Assembly (NCBI RefSeq): GCF_029962485.1
Contig: NZ_CP073638.1
Location: 1,302,001-1,366,000, forward strand
Source of the DNA: Burkholderia cepacia
GTDB taxonomy: Bacteria > Pseudomonadota > Gammaproteobacteria > Burkholderiales > Burkholderiaceae
Length of the DNA stretch: 64,000 bases
Direction: 5' to 3'
Position numbers and translations under genes: made by a program. Of this stretch, positions 55,777 to 64,000 are shown in pieces; the stretch's first letter is position 1, and every line of letters starts with the position of its first letter. The notes under the pieces are model-generated. The model was not told the DNA's origin. It searched no databases and saw only the letters and a list, made by a program, of their open reading frames with translations.

Positions 55777-57078
55777 TTAACGTGCGCTGATCGGCTTCGC
55801 TTCGCGCGGCGTATCGCCGATGAACAGCTGACGCGGACGGCCGATCTTCTGCTCCGGATCGCCGATCATTTCGTTCCACTGTGCAATCCAGCCGACCGTA
55901 CGTGCCATCGCGAAGATACACGTGAACATCGACGTCGGGATGCCCAGCGCGCGCTGGACGATGCCCGAGTAGAAGTCGACGTTCGGGTACAGCTTGCGCG
56001 ACACGAAGTATTCGTCTTCCAGCGCGATCTTCTCGAGCTGCATCGCGAGCTTGAACAGCGGGTCGTCGTGCAGGCCCAGTTCGTTCAGCACTTCGTAGCA
56101 CGTTTCGCGCATCAGCTTCGCACGCGGATCGTAGTTCTTGTACACGCGGTGGCCGAAGCCCATCAGCTTCACGCCCGAATTCTTGTCCTTCACCTGCTTG
56201 ATGAATTCGGGGATGTTGTCCGGCGAACCGATCTGCTCGAGCATGTTCAGCGCGGCTTCGTTCGCACCGCCGTGCGCCGGGCCCCACAGACACGCGATAC
56301 CGGCCGCGATACATGCGAACGGGTTCGCGCCCGACGAGCCGGCCAGGCGGACCGTCGACGTCGATGCGTTCTGCTCGTGGTCGGCGTGCAGGATCAGGAT
56401 GCGGTCGAGTGCGCGGACGAGCACGTCGTTGACCTTGTACTCTTCGCACGGGTTCGAGAACATCATGTGCATGAAGTTCGCGCTGTACGACAGCGAGTTC
56501 TTCGGATACACGAACGGCTGGCCGATGCTGTACTTGTACGCCATCGCGACGAGCGTCGGCAGCTTCGCGATCATGCGGATCGCCGACACTTCACGGTGAC
56601 GCGGATCGTTGATGTCGAGCGAGTCGTGGTAGAACGCGGACAGCGCGCCGACTGCGGCGACCAGGATCGCCATCGGGTGCGCGTCGCGGCGGAAGCCACG
56701 GAAGAAGAAGTGCATCTGCTCGTGCACCATCGTGTGCTTCGTGACGGTGTCGACGAATTCCTTCTTCTGCGCTTCGTTCGGCAGCTCGCCCTTCAGCAGC
56801 AGGTAGCAGCTTTCGAGGAAGTCCGCGTTTTGCGCGAGGTTGTCGATCGGGTAGCCGCGGTACAGCAGCTCGCCCTTGTCGCCGTCGATGTACGTGATCG
56901 CCGAATTACAAGCTGCCGTCGACATGAAGCCCGGGTCGTACGTGAACTTGCCGGTCTGGCCGTACAGCTTGCGGATGTCGATTACGTCCGGGCCCATCGT
57001 GCCCTTGTAAATCGGCAGTTCGACGCTCGGCGAGTTGTCGCTGAACGATAGCGTGGCTTTAACATCAGACGGAGTCAT
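55777..57078 (-). CDS. gltA: Citrate synthase, hexameric type II
   Basis: A 433-residue TCA-cycle enzyme condensing oxaloacetate with acetyl-CoA. Signatures: LIGYTYKGTM-like opening replaced by [31 protein letters not shown], catalytic His/His/Asp regions in [15 protein letters not shown] and [15 protein letters not shown]. Length matches the larger proteobacterial enzyme that NADH inhibits. It follows the sdh operon on the same strand after a 66-base gap, fitting coordinated expression. Confidence 0.96.
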   Translation of the reverse strand: MTPSDVKATLSFSDNSPSVELPIYKGTMGPDVIDIRKLYGQTGKFTYDPGFMSTAACNSAITYIDGDKGELLYRGYPIDNLAQNADFLESCYLLLKGELPNEAQKKEFVDTVTKHTMVHEQMHFFFRGFRRDAHPMAILVAAVGALSAFYHDSLDINDPRHREVSAIRMIAKLPTLVAMAYKYSIGQPFVYPKNSLSYSANFMHMMFSNPCEEYKVNDVLVRALDRILILHADHEQNASTSTVRLAGSSGANPFACIAAGIACLWGPAHGGANEAALNMLEQIGSPDNIPEFIKQVKDKNSGVKLMGFGHRVYKNYDPRAKLMRETCYEVLNELGLHDDPLFKLAMQLEKIALEDEYFVSRKLYPNVDFYSGIVQRALGIPTSMFTCIFAMARTVGWIAQWNEMIGDPEQKIGRPRQLFIGDTPREAKPISAR

Positions 57079-57144
57079 GGCACATCCTCAATCGAAATAA
57101 AGAAACGGGATTCGATAACGGGCACAACGTGTCACACATCGGCG

Positions 57145-57417
57145 TTACACGTTGCGCAGCATCTCCAACAGCCGGTGAATGTCCGGGCTGCCTAGGTCGC
57201 CTTCTGGTTCCTTGCGCGCGAGGAGCAAGTCCATCAGGTCGTTGTCGCTCAGATCGAGCAGGCGCGACAACGCGCCTACGTCTGCATCGGTGAGGTCATG
57301 CTCGTATCTGCTGAAGAAACGCTCGAAGATGATGTCGTTTTCCAGCAGACCCCGCCGCGCGCGCCAGCGAAGGCGCGCGCGGCGGTGCGGGTCGGATTGA
57401 TGCGAATCGTCGCTCAT
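57145..57417 (-). CDS. sdhE: Succinate dehydrogenase assembly factor 2 (FAD insertion)
   Basis: A 90-residue protein of the SdhE/YgfY/Sdh5 family that helps attach FAD to SdhA. The signature RRGLLENDIIFERFF matches the conserved RGxxE region, and MDLLLARKEP is also typical. It starts 12 bases after the sdhB stop, so it is the last gene of the sdhCDAB-sdhE operon. Confidence 0.95.
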   Translation of the reverse strand: MSDDSHQSDPHRRARLRWRARRGLLENDIIFERFFSRYEHDLTDADVGALSRLLDLSDNDLMDLLLARKEPEGDLGSPDIHRLLEMLRNV

Positions 57418-57429
57418 TGCAACCCGGCC

Positions 57430-58131
57430 TTAAACCGCGCGGCGGACCATCAGTTCCTTGATCTTGCCGATCGCCTTCGTCGGGTTCAGGCCCTTCGGGC
57501 AAACGTCGACGCAGTTCATGATCGTGTGGCAACGGAACAGACGGTACGGGTCTTCCAGGTTGTCGAGACGCTCGCCGGTGGCCGTGTCGCGGCTGTCCGC
57601 GATGAAGCGGTAAGCCTGCAGCAGGCCGGCCGGGCCGACAAACTTGTCCGGGTTCCACCAGAAGCTCGGGCACGACGTCGAGCAGCTCGCGCACAGAATG
57701 CACTCGTACACGCCGTCGAGCTCGTCGCGCTCTTCCGGCGACTGGAGGCGTTCCTTCTCCGGCGGCGGCGCGTCGTTGATCAGGTACGGCTTGATCGAGT
57801 GGTACTGGTTGAAGAAGTGCGTCATGTCGACGATCAGGTCGCGCACGACGGGCAGGCCCGGCAGCGGACGCAGCACGATCTTCTGCGGCAGGTCGTTCAG
57901 GTTCGTCAGGCACGCGAGACCGTTCTTGCCGTTGATGTTCATCGCGTCCGAACCGCACACGCCTTCACGGCACGAACGGCGGAACGACAGCGTCTCGTCC
58001 AGTGCCTTCAGCTTCACCAGTGCGTCGAGCAGCATGCGTTCATGCTGGATCTCGAGCTCGTACGTCTGCATGCGCGGCGCTGCGTCCTTGTCCGGATCGT
58101 AGCGGTAGACTTCAAAAATGCGTTTTGCCAT
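57430..58131 (-). CDS. sdhB: Succinate dehydrogenase iron-sulfur subunit
   Basis: A 233-residue subunit carrying three clusters: 2Fe-2S in [22 protein letters not shown], 4Fe-4S in [12 protein letters not shown] and 3Fe-4S/4Fe-4S in [17 protein letters not shown]. It passes electrons from SdhA flavin to ubiquinone at the membrane. It is 21 bases after sdhA and 12 bases before sdhE. Confidence 0.97.
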   Translation of the reverse strand: MAKRIFEVYRYDPDKDAAPRMQTYELEIQHERMLLDALVKLKALDETLSFRRSCREGVCGSDAMNINGKNGLACLTNLNDLPQKIVLRPLPGLPVVRDLIVDMTHFFNQYHSIKPYLINDAPPPEKERLQSPEERDELDGVYECILCASCSTSCPSFWWNPDKFVGPAGLLQAYRFIADSRDTATGERLDNLEDPYRLFRCHTIMNCVDVCPKGLNPTKAIGKIKELMVRRAV

Positions 58132-58152
58132 TTCGGATTCCTTTGACTCGGC

Positions 58153-59928
58153 TTAGAACGTGCGCGGCTTCGGCGGCACGGATTCGACCGTCAGCGGCTT
58201 CATTTGAACCGGCTTGTAGTCGAGGCGATCGCCCTCGCTGTACCACAGCGTGTGGCGCAGCCAGTTCTCGTCGTCACGGTGTTCGTAGTCGCTGTGAGCG
58301 TGCGCGCCACGGCTTTCCTTGCGTGCTTCCGCCGACACCATCGTGGCGCGAGCCACTTCGATCAGGTTCTCCAGCTCGAGCGCTTCGACGCGCGCGGTGT
58401 TGAACACCTTCGACTTGTCCTTCAGGTGGATGTTTTCCACGCGCGCTGCCAGGCCGGCCATCTGGTCGACGCCTTCCTTCAGCAGTGCCGACGTGCGGAA
58501 CACGCCTGCGTGCTTCTGCATCGTCGCGCGGATGTCGTTCGCGACGTCCTGCGTGTATTCGCCCGAGGTCGACTTGTCGAGCTTCGCCAGGCGCGCCAGC
58601 GAGTATTCGCCTGCGTCGGCCGGCAGCGGCTTGTGTTCCTTCTGGTTCTTCACGTGCTCGACGATGTGGTTGCCGGCCGCACGGCCGAACACCACGAGGT
58701 CCAGCAGCGAGTTCGTGCCCAGACGGTTCGCGCCGTGCACGGACACGCACGAGCATTCGCCCACTGCGTAGAAACCGTTGACCGGCTCCTTGTGATCGCG
58801 CGACGTGCCGACGACCTGACCATGGATGTTGGTCGGGATGCCGCCCATCTGGTAGTGGATCGTCGGGACGACCGGGATCGGTTCCTTGATCGCGTCGACG
58901 TTCGCGAACTTCAGCGCGATTTCGCGGATCGACGGCAGACGCTTCATGATCGTCTCGGCGCCGATGTGCGACAGGTCGAGCAGCACGTGATCCTTGTTCG
59001 GACCGACGCCGCGACCTTCCTTGATTTCCTGGTCCATCGAACGCGACACGAAGTCACGCGGCGCCAGATCCTTCAGCGTCGGCGCGTAGCGCTCCATGAA
59101 ACGCTCGCCGTTCGCGTTGCGCAGGATACCGCCTTCGCCGCGCACGCCTTCGGTGATCAGCACGCCCGCGCCGGCCACGCCGGTCGGGTGGAACTGCCAG
59201 AACTCCATGTCCTGCAGCGCGATGCCCGAGCGTGCAGCCATGCCGAGGCCGTCGCCGGTGTTGATGAACGCGTTGGTCGATGCCGCGAAGATCCGGCCTG
59301 CGCCGCCCGTCGCGAACAGCGTCGTCTTGCCTTCCATGATGTAGACGTCGCCCGTCTCCATCTCGAGGGCCGTCACGCCGAGCACGTCGCCTTCCGCATC
59401 GCGGATCAGGTCGAGCGCCATCCATTCGACGAAGAACTGCGTCTTCGCTTCGACGTTCTGCTGGTACAGCGTGTGCAGCAGCGCGTGACCGGTACGGTCG
59501 GCGGCCGCGCAAGCGCGCTGGACCGGCTTCTCGCCGTAGTTCGCGGTGTGGCCGCCGAACGGACGCTGGTAGATCGTGCCGTCCGCGTTACGGTCGAACG
59601 GCATGCCGAAGTGCTCGAGTTCGTACACGACGTTCGGCGCTTCACGGCACATGAATTCGATCGCGTCCTGGTCGCCGAGCCAGTCGGAGCCCTTGATCGT
59701 GTCGTAGAAGTGGAAGTGCCAGTTGTCTTCGCTCATGTTGCCGAGCGACGCACCGATACCGCCCTGCGCGGCCACCGTGTGCGAACGCGTCGGGAACACC
59801 TTCGACAGCACGCCGACCGACAGGCCCGCGCGCGACAGTTGCAGCGCCGCGCGCAAGCCGGAGCCGCCCGCGCCGACGATCACCACGTCGAACTTGCGGC
59901 GCGGGAGGTTGGATTTGATTGCAGCCAT
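58153..59928 (-). CDS. sdhA: Succinate dehydrogenase flavoprotein subunit
   Basis: A 591-residue catalytic subunit oxidising succinate to fumarate. FAD-binding [20 protein letters not shown] (about residues 15-34), [14 protein letters not shown] with the His that carries covalent [24 protein letters not shown] and [22 protein letters not shown]. Start follows the sdhD stop by 3 bases. Assembly needs the adjacent SdhE. Confidence 0.97.
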   Translation of the reverse strand: MAAIKSNLPRRKFDVVIVGAGGSGLRAALQLSRAGLSVGVLSKVFPTRSHTVAAQGGIGASLGNMSEDNWHFHFYDTIKGSDWLGDQDAIEFMCREAPNVVYELEHFGMPFDRNADGTIYQRPFGGHTANYGEKPVQRACAAADRTGHALLHTLYQQNVEAKTQFFVEWMALDLIRDAEGDVLGVTALEMETGDVYIMEGKTTLFATGGAGRIFAASTNAFINTGDGLGMAARSGIALQDMEFWQFHPTGVAGAGVLITEGVRGEGGILRNANGERFMERYAPTLKDLAPRDFVSRSMDQEIKEGRGVGPNKDHVLLDLSHIGAETIMKRLPSIREIALKFANVDAIKEPIPVVPTIHYQMGGIPTNIHGQVVGTSRDHKEPVNGFYAVGECSCVSVHGANRLGTNSLLDLVVFGRAAGNHIVEHVKNQKEHKPLPADAGEYSLARLAKLDKSTSGEYTQDVANDIRATMQKHAGVFRTSALLKEGVDQMAGLAARVENIHLKDKSKVFNTARVEALELENLIEVARATMVSAEARKESRGAHAHSDYEHRDDENWLRHTLWYSEGDRLDYKPVQMKPLTVESVPPKPRTF

Positions 59929-59931
59929 TCT

Positions 59932-60300
59932 TTACACTCTCCAGAGAATCTGCGCGGCGTAGCCCGCACATGCGAGCAGCCAGACGATGGTCAGCGATTG
60001 CAGCAGCAGGCGCACACCGACGGGCTTCACGTAGTCCATCCAGATGTCGCGCACGCCGACCCATGCGTGGTAGAAGAGGGAAAGCAGCATCACGAAGGTT
60101 GCGAGCTTCATCCATTGCGCGGCGAAGATCGATGCCCAGCCTTCGTACGAGAAATCGTGCGCGCCGAAGAACAGGGCGAGCAGGATGACCGTGTAGACTG
60201 CCATGATCGTGGCGGTGATGCGCTGCGCAAGCCAGTCGCGCAGGCCGTAATGAGCGCCGACGACGAGGCGCTTCGAGCCGATTCGGTTATTGGCTGCCAT
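59932..60300 (-). CDS. sdhD: Succinate dehydrogenase hydrophobic membrane anchor subunit
   Basis: A 122-residue, three-segment membrane protein. It contains SLFYHAWVGVRDIWMDYVKPVGVRLLLQ with the residues near the quinone and heme, and ends RV just ahead of SdhA. It is 3 bases upstream of sdhA and 4 bases after sdhC, in the normal CDAB order. Confidence 0.95.
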   Translation of the reverse strand: MAANNRIGSKRLVVGAHYGLRDWLAQRITATIMAVYTVILLALFFGAHDFSYEGWASIFAAQWMKLATFVMLLSLFYHAWVGVRDIWMDYVKPVGVRLLLQSLTIVWLLACAGYAAQILWRV

Positions 60301-60304
60301 TTTC

Positions 60305-60721
60305 TTAGAATGCTCCGAACAGTTTGAGTGCCATGGCGATCGTCAGGGCGATCGAGACGACAAAGACGACGACTGCCGTCCGCTTGCCGCCTTCCTTCGT
60401 GACGGCGTCGTGGTTGACGTCCATCAGCAGGTGGCGAATGCCGGCGCAGAAATGGTGGAAGAAGGCCCACGACAGTGCGAGGACGATCAGCTTGACGATG
60501 ATGTTGGAGAGGAAAGCCTTGAAGACTTCGAAGCTGAGCTCGGACGTCAGGCTCTGGTCGAAGAGGAACAGCAGGAACGGCAGGAACAAGAACAGCAGCG
60601 CGCCGCTGACTCGATGGAGAATCGACAATATCGCTGCCAGCGGCATGCGATATTTCATCGTGATATCGCCGAATCCGATGTTCCGGTATTCCGGCCTCGG
60701 CTTTCTTACTGCATCAGTCAT
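60305..60721 (-). CDS. sdhC: Succinate dehydrogenase cytochrome b556 subunit
   Basis: A 138-residue three-segment membrane protein with heme ligand His in FFHHFCAGIRHLLMDVNHD (about residues 84-102). It begins with the conserved RPEYRNIGFGDITMKYRMPLAAILSILHRVSG. It heads the sdhCDAB-sdhE operon; the promoter lies in 60722-60889, for which I could choose no convincing -35/-10 pair. Confidence 0.95.
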   Translation of the reverse strand: MTDAVRKPRPEYRNIGFGDITMKYRMPLAAILSILHRVSGALLFLFLPFLLFLFDQSLTSELSFEVFKAFLSNIIVKLIVLALSWAFFHHFCAGIRHLLMDVNHDAVTKEGGKRTAVVVFVVSIALTIAMALKLFGAF

Positions 60722-60889
60722 GCTAGACCCCTACTATGTTGTCACACTAATCCGCGATTTTAGCGCCTTTTTATATCGCGCTGCAGCGAAAGTCTGCTCT
60801 GGATAGTTGCGCGAACAAGAACAAAGGCGGCCCGAAACATGCTTCGCGAGCGTGGGAATCGCGAAGCACTCGGCCTGAGCCGAAACTGC

Positions 60890-61714
60890 TCAACTCAAGT
60901 CATTCTGATAGTAGTACCCGGTTGTGACATACCAGCCGCGACGCACTTCCACCGGCCGGTCTCCGTATGTATAGGACACACGCTCGACCGACAGCAACGG
61001 AAAACCCGCGGGCACATGCAGCAGGTCGGCCACCGACGGCTCGGCCGCGACCGCGCGAATCTTCTCCGTCGCGCGGATCATCCGCGTGCCGAACTCCGTC
61101 TCGAACATCGCGTAGAGCGGCCCCTTGTACTCGCTCAGCCGCTCGAACGTCAACCCGCGGAACATCGCGCCCGGCAGCCAGATCTCGTCGAGCACCGTCA
61201 CTTCGTTCTCGAACTCCAGCAGGCGGCGCACCTGCACGACCGGATCGGCCGGCTTCAGGTCGAGCTGCCGCGCGATCTCGGCCGGCGCACGCAGGCGGCG
61301 ACATTCGAGCAGGCGGCTCACGTGCGGGTGTTCGGCACCGTCGTCGGCCAGCAGACGCAGGAAACGGAACTGCGCGCGATCCTCGTTGTGCGTTGCAACA
61401 AAAGTACCCTTGCCCTGCCGCCGGACCACGAGGTTTTCGGCGGCCAGTTCGTCGATCGCCTTGCGAACGGTGCCCTGGCTGACCTTGTAGCGGGCCGCGA
61501 GCTCCACTTCGCTCGGGATGATCTCGCCGGGCTTCCATTCACCGGTTTCGAGACTTTGCGTGATCAATGACTTAATCTGCTGGTATAACGGGCTGAACGT
61601 CGGCGACGGCGGCGCCGCAGGCGAAGGTGCGGGATCGCCCGCGCCCGGCTGCCCTGGGCTGCCTGCGCCGGTCTGATTCGCGGTATTCGCCTGGTTCGAT
61701 GTCATGGCGCGCAT
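60890..61714 (-). CDS. GntR-family regulator with UTRA ligand domain, TCA-gene neighbour
   Basis: About 274 residues: a Pro/Ala-rich N-terminal part, a winged-helix GntR domain (about 40-107; LYQQIKSLITQSLETGEWKPGEIIPSEVELAARYKVSQGTVRKAIDELAAENLV), and a C-terminal UTRA domain of the HutC class, which binds small metabolites. ATG 61714 or 61705 (three codons later) may be the start; neither has a strong ribosome site. Location between sdhCDAB-sdhE-gltA and mdh, and a palindrome 49 bases upstream of the start, suggest that it controls TCA-cycle genes and itself. I recall a betaproteobacterial regulon of this type being predicted computationally; unverified here. Confidence 0.88.
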   Translation of the reverse strand: MRAMTSNQANTANQTGAGSPGQPGAGDPAPSPAAPPSPTFSPLYQQIKSLITQSLETGEWKPGEIIPSEVELAARYKVSQGTVRKAIDELAAENLVVRRQGKGTFVATHNEDRAQFRFLRLLADDGAEHPHVSRLLECRRLRAPAEIARQLDLKPADPVVQVRRLLEFENEVTVLDEIWLPGAMFRGLTFERLSEYKGPLYAMFETEFGTRMIRATEKIRAVAAEPSVADLLHVPAGFPLLSVERVSYTYGDRPVEVRRGWYVTTGYYYQNDLS

Positions 61715-61762
61715 TTCATCACAAACCGGACTTTTAAGTCCACTCAATTTCCGCAAAACATC

Positions 61763-61778
61763 TGTCTTATATAAGACA
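61763..61778. promoter_or_regulatory. Perfect 16-bp palindrome TGTCTTATATAAGACA, likely GntR operator
   Basis: TGTCTTAT followed directly by ATAAGACA, without a spacer, 49 bases upstream of the gntR start and 225 bases upstream of mdh. GT...AC-ended palindromes of this length are typical of GntR/HutC binding sites. I found no second copy in the sdhC or gltA upstream regions. Confidence 0.75.
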
Positions 61779-62002
61779 TATGATACCGTTTGACTTTGAG
61801 CCGGACGGCTCCTACACTCCCGGTCGAGCAAGGGTTCGCGGGTGCAACAGCGCGTCCCCGGCTACGTGCCACGGCCGTCTCCAGGTTCACCGCGTCTGCC
61901 ATCGCGAGTCCTCCGCCCTGCTTCAATGCAACGCTACGCACAACGCGCATAGAATGGCGTTTTCGCTAGCGTCCAACGCTTCACCCGTCCTGGAGATTTT
62001 CA

Positions 62003-62989
62003 ATGGCTAAGCCCGCAAAGCGCGTTGCCGTCACCGGCGCCGCAGGTCAAATCGCTTACTCCCTGCTGTTCCGCATCGCGAACGGCGACCTGCTCGGCAA
62101 GGATCAGCCGGTCATCCTGCAACTGCTCGACCTCCCGCAAGCCCAAGGCGCCGTCAAAGGCGTCGTGATGGAACTCGACGATTGCGCGTTCCCGCTGCTC
62201 GCGGGCGTCGTGATCACCGACGATCCCAAGGTTGCATTCAAGGATGCAGACGTCGCGCTGCTGGTCGGCGCACGTCCGCGCTCGAAGGGCATGGAGCGCA
62301 AGGACCTGCTGTCGGCAAACGCTGAAATCTTCACGGTTCAGGGCGCTGCACTGAACGAAGTCGCCAGCCGCGACGTGAAGGTGCTGGTCGTCGGCAACCC
62401 GGCGAACACGAACGCCTACATCGCGATGAAGTCGGCGCCGGATCTGCCGAAGAAGAACTTCACGGCCATGCTGCGCCTCGACCACAACCGCGCGCTGTCG
62501 CAACTCGCCGCAAAGTCGGGCAAGCCGGTCGCGTCGATCGAGAAGCTCGCCGTGTGGGGCAACCACTCGCCGACGATGTACCCGGACTTCCGCTTCGCGA
62601 CCGCCGAAGGCGAATCGATGCTGAAGCTGATCAACGACGACGTGTGGAACCGCGACACGTTCATCCCGACCGTCGGCAAGCGCGGCGCGGCGATCATCGA
62701 AGCGCGCGGCCTGTCGTCGGCAGCGTCGGCAGCCAACGCTGCGATCGACCACGTCCGTGACTGGGTGCTCGGCACGAACGGCAAGTGGGTCACGATGGGC
62801 ATCCCGTCGGACGGCTCGTACGGCATCCCCGAAGACATCATCTACGGTGTGCCGGTCGTTTGCGAAAACGGCGAGTACAAGCGCATCGAAGGCCTGGAAA
62901 TCGACGCGTTCTCGCGCGAGAAGATGGACGGCACGCTGGCCGAGCTGCTCGAAGAGCGCGATGGCGTCGCCCACCTGCTGAAGAACTAA
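62003..62989 (+). CDS. mdh: Malate dehydrogenase (NAD)
   Basis: A 328-residue LDH/MDH-family enzyme of the cytosolic-like type, converting malate and oxaloacetate. NAD-binding [16 protein letters not shown] (residues 10-25), substrate Arg158 with the catalytic Asp160 (MLRLDHNRA), and catalytic His188 in [12 protein letters not shown]. Ribosome site TGGAG is 8 bases upstream of ATG 62003. It is divergent from the GntR gene. No terminator follows before the lyase gene 187 bases downstream. Confidence 0.97.
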
Positions 62990-63176
62990 GCATCACGCGC
63001 CCTTGCCGGGCGGCCCTCGGGCCACCCGGTTCCGGCCCGGGCCGGCGCCAGCCGCCGGCCCTGCCGAACGATCCGATTCGCGCACGTTTTGCCGCCCCGC
63101 GCCCGCCGCGCACCGGCCCAGAACCTGCCCGAATCCGATTTTCTCCACGCTGACACGCTCCCCTGACGTCGAAGAG

Positions 63177-64000
63177 ATGGCCGCGCTCACTCCTGCACAA
63201 GTGCTGTACGACGGGGCGTCCCCGCCCGCGATCCTGCCCTGCTGCGATCATTACGCGGGCAGCGAAAAGCTGATGCGCAAGTCGCTCGCGCTGCAAGCCG
63301 AACTGGGTCCCGTATTCGACATCACGTTCGACTGCGAGGACGGCGCGGCCGTCGGCCAGGAAGCCGCGCATGCGGCCCTCGTCGCCGACCTGCTCGGCAG
63401 CGACGAGAACCGCTTCGGCCGCGTCGGCGTCCGGATCCACGACTTTTCCCACCCGCACTGGCGCGACGACGTCCGCATCGTGCTGCGCGCCGCGCGCGCA
63501 CCGGCCTACATCACGCTCCCGAAGATCGCGAACGCGGCCGACGCCGCCGAAATGACCGCGTTCATCGAAGGCGCGCGCCGCGAGCTCGGCATCGCGCAGC
63601 CGATCCCGGTCGACGTGCTGGTCGAGACGCACGGCGCGCTTGCGCAGGCCGCCGCCCTCGCCGCGTTGCCGACGGTCGGCACGCTGAGCTTCGGGCTGAT
63701 GGATTTCGTCTCCGCGCACCATGGCGCGATTCCCGATTCCGCGATGCGCTCGCCCGGCCAGTTCGAACACCCGCTCGTGCGCCGCGCGAAGCTGGAAATC
63801 GCCGCGGCCTGCCACGCGCACGGCAAGACGCCGTCGCACAACGTGACGACCGAAGTGCGCGACATGAGCGTCGTGGCCGGCGATGCGCGCCGCGCGCGCG
63901 ACGAATTCGCGTTCACGCGCATGTGGAGCATCCATCCCGCGCAGATCCGCCCGATCGTCGACGCATTCGCGCCGCGCACCGACGAGGTCGCGCTGGCCGC
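63177..64000 (+). CDS. HpcH/HpaI-family (CitE-like) CoA-ester lyase, partial at right edge
   Basis: The first 274 residues or so of a CitE/malyl-CoA-lyase-like protein; the end lies beyond base 64000. Visible: FDITFDCEDGAAVGQE with the acidic metal ligand, ITLPKIANAADAAEMT, PVDVLVETHGALAQAAALA with the second acidic ligand, and FGLMDFVSAHHGAIPDS. The usual reaction is Claisen-type cleavage of a malyl-CoA-like thioester. The role in this organism, possibly acting with mdh, cannot be given. ATG 63177 was chosen as first suitable start; an in-frame stop lies just upstream. Confidence 0.88.
   Translation, partial: MAALTPAQVLYDGASPPAILPCCDHYAGSEKLMRKSLALQAELGPVFDITFDCEDGAAVGQEAAHAALVADLLGSDENRFGRVGVRIHDFSHPHWRDDVRIVLRAARAPAYITLPKIANAADAAEMTAFIEGARRELGIAQPIPVDVLVETHGALAQAAALAALPTVGTLSFGLMDFVSAHHGAIPDSAMRSPGQFEHPLVRRAKLEIAAACHAHGKTPSHNVTTEVRDMSVVAGDARRARDEFAFTRMWSIHPAQIRPIVDAFAPRTDEVALA

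Noticed and set aside
58204..60327. A 707-codon plus-strand frame over sdhA and sdhD
   Set aside because: Antisense shadow of sdhA, with no ribosome site and a composition typical of reverse-complement frames.

Overview
The window reads as a high-GC betaproteobacterial chromosome of the Burkholderia cepacia complex. Three things point there: the complete second exopolysaccharide (cepacian, bce-II) locus, the fused fimV-truA-trpFB-methyltransferase-trpA-accD-folC-cvpA-purF run, and the TCA block sdhCDAB-sdhE-gltA / gntR / mdh. From memory of cepacia-complex gene order this matches the second replicon (chromosome 2), but the window itself does not prove replicon or species. No tRNA, rRNA, CRISPR array, insertion sequence or prophage was seen.

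Layout. (1) 1-3.3 kb: formate dehydrogenase operon (fdnG with an in-frame UGA selenocysteine codon plus SECIS hairpin, then fdxH running off the left edge). (2) 3.4-8.4 kb: a BrkB/YihY membrane protein gene broken by a one-base frameshift, a porin behind three palindromes, a VOC protein, a chromosomal aadA-type adenylyltransferase, and an HU-like protein with a histone-H1-like tail. (3) 8.6-22.9 kb: the nine-gene bce-II cluster (bceU, T, S, R, Q, P, O, N, M). BceN and BceM are predicted to make GDP-D-rhamnose and BceT UDP-glucose; BceR is a two-domain glycosyltransferase, BceQ a flippase, BceO/S/U acyltransferases, and BceP an exported beta-propeller-like protein. (4) 23.0-36.3 kb: metZ behind a SAM-II-type riboswitch, then purF, cvpA, dedD, folC, accD, trpA, an orphan adenine methyltransferase, trpB, trpF, truA and fimV, all on the minus strand with several start/stop overlaps. 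(5) 37.1-38.4 kb: a lone flgE paralogue. (6) 38.5-43.3 kb: leuC, an entericidin-type lipoprotein, leuD, leuB and asd; asd is preceded by a short open frame whose end is packed with Ile, Thr and Lys codons, a candidate attenuation leader. (7) 43.6-55.7 kb: accessory metabolism, with two tandem paralogous exported proteins of unknown function, cupin, GST, MFS/LysR pair, lysP-Lrp-DDAH, and a DUF1479 / VOC / AraC group. (8) 55.8-64 kb: gltA, sdhE, sdhBADC, a GntR/UTRA regulator with a perfect 16-bp palindrome in its promoter region, mdh and a CitE-type lyase cut by the right edge.

The most interesting unexplained signals are regulatory: the Ile/Thr/Lys leader peptide before asd, the SAM-II aptamer with terminator before metZ, long perfect inverted repeats between bceP and bceO, upstream of flgE and upstream of the porin, and the GntR palindrome. 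Among proteins, the exported paralogue pair at 43.6-45.2 kb is the least explained.
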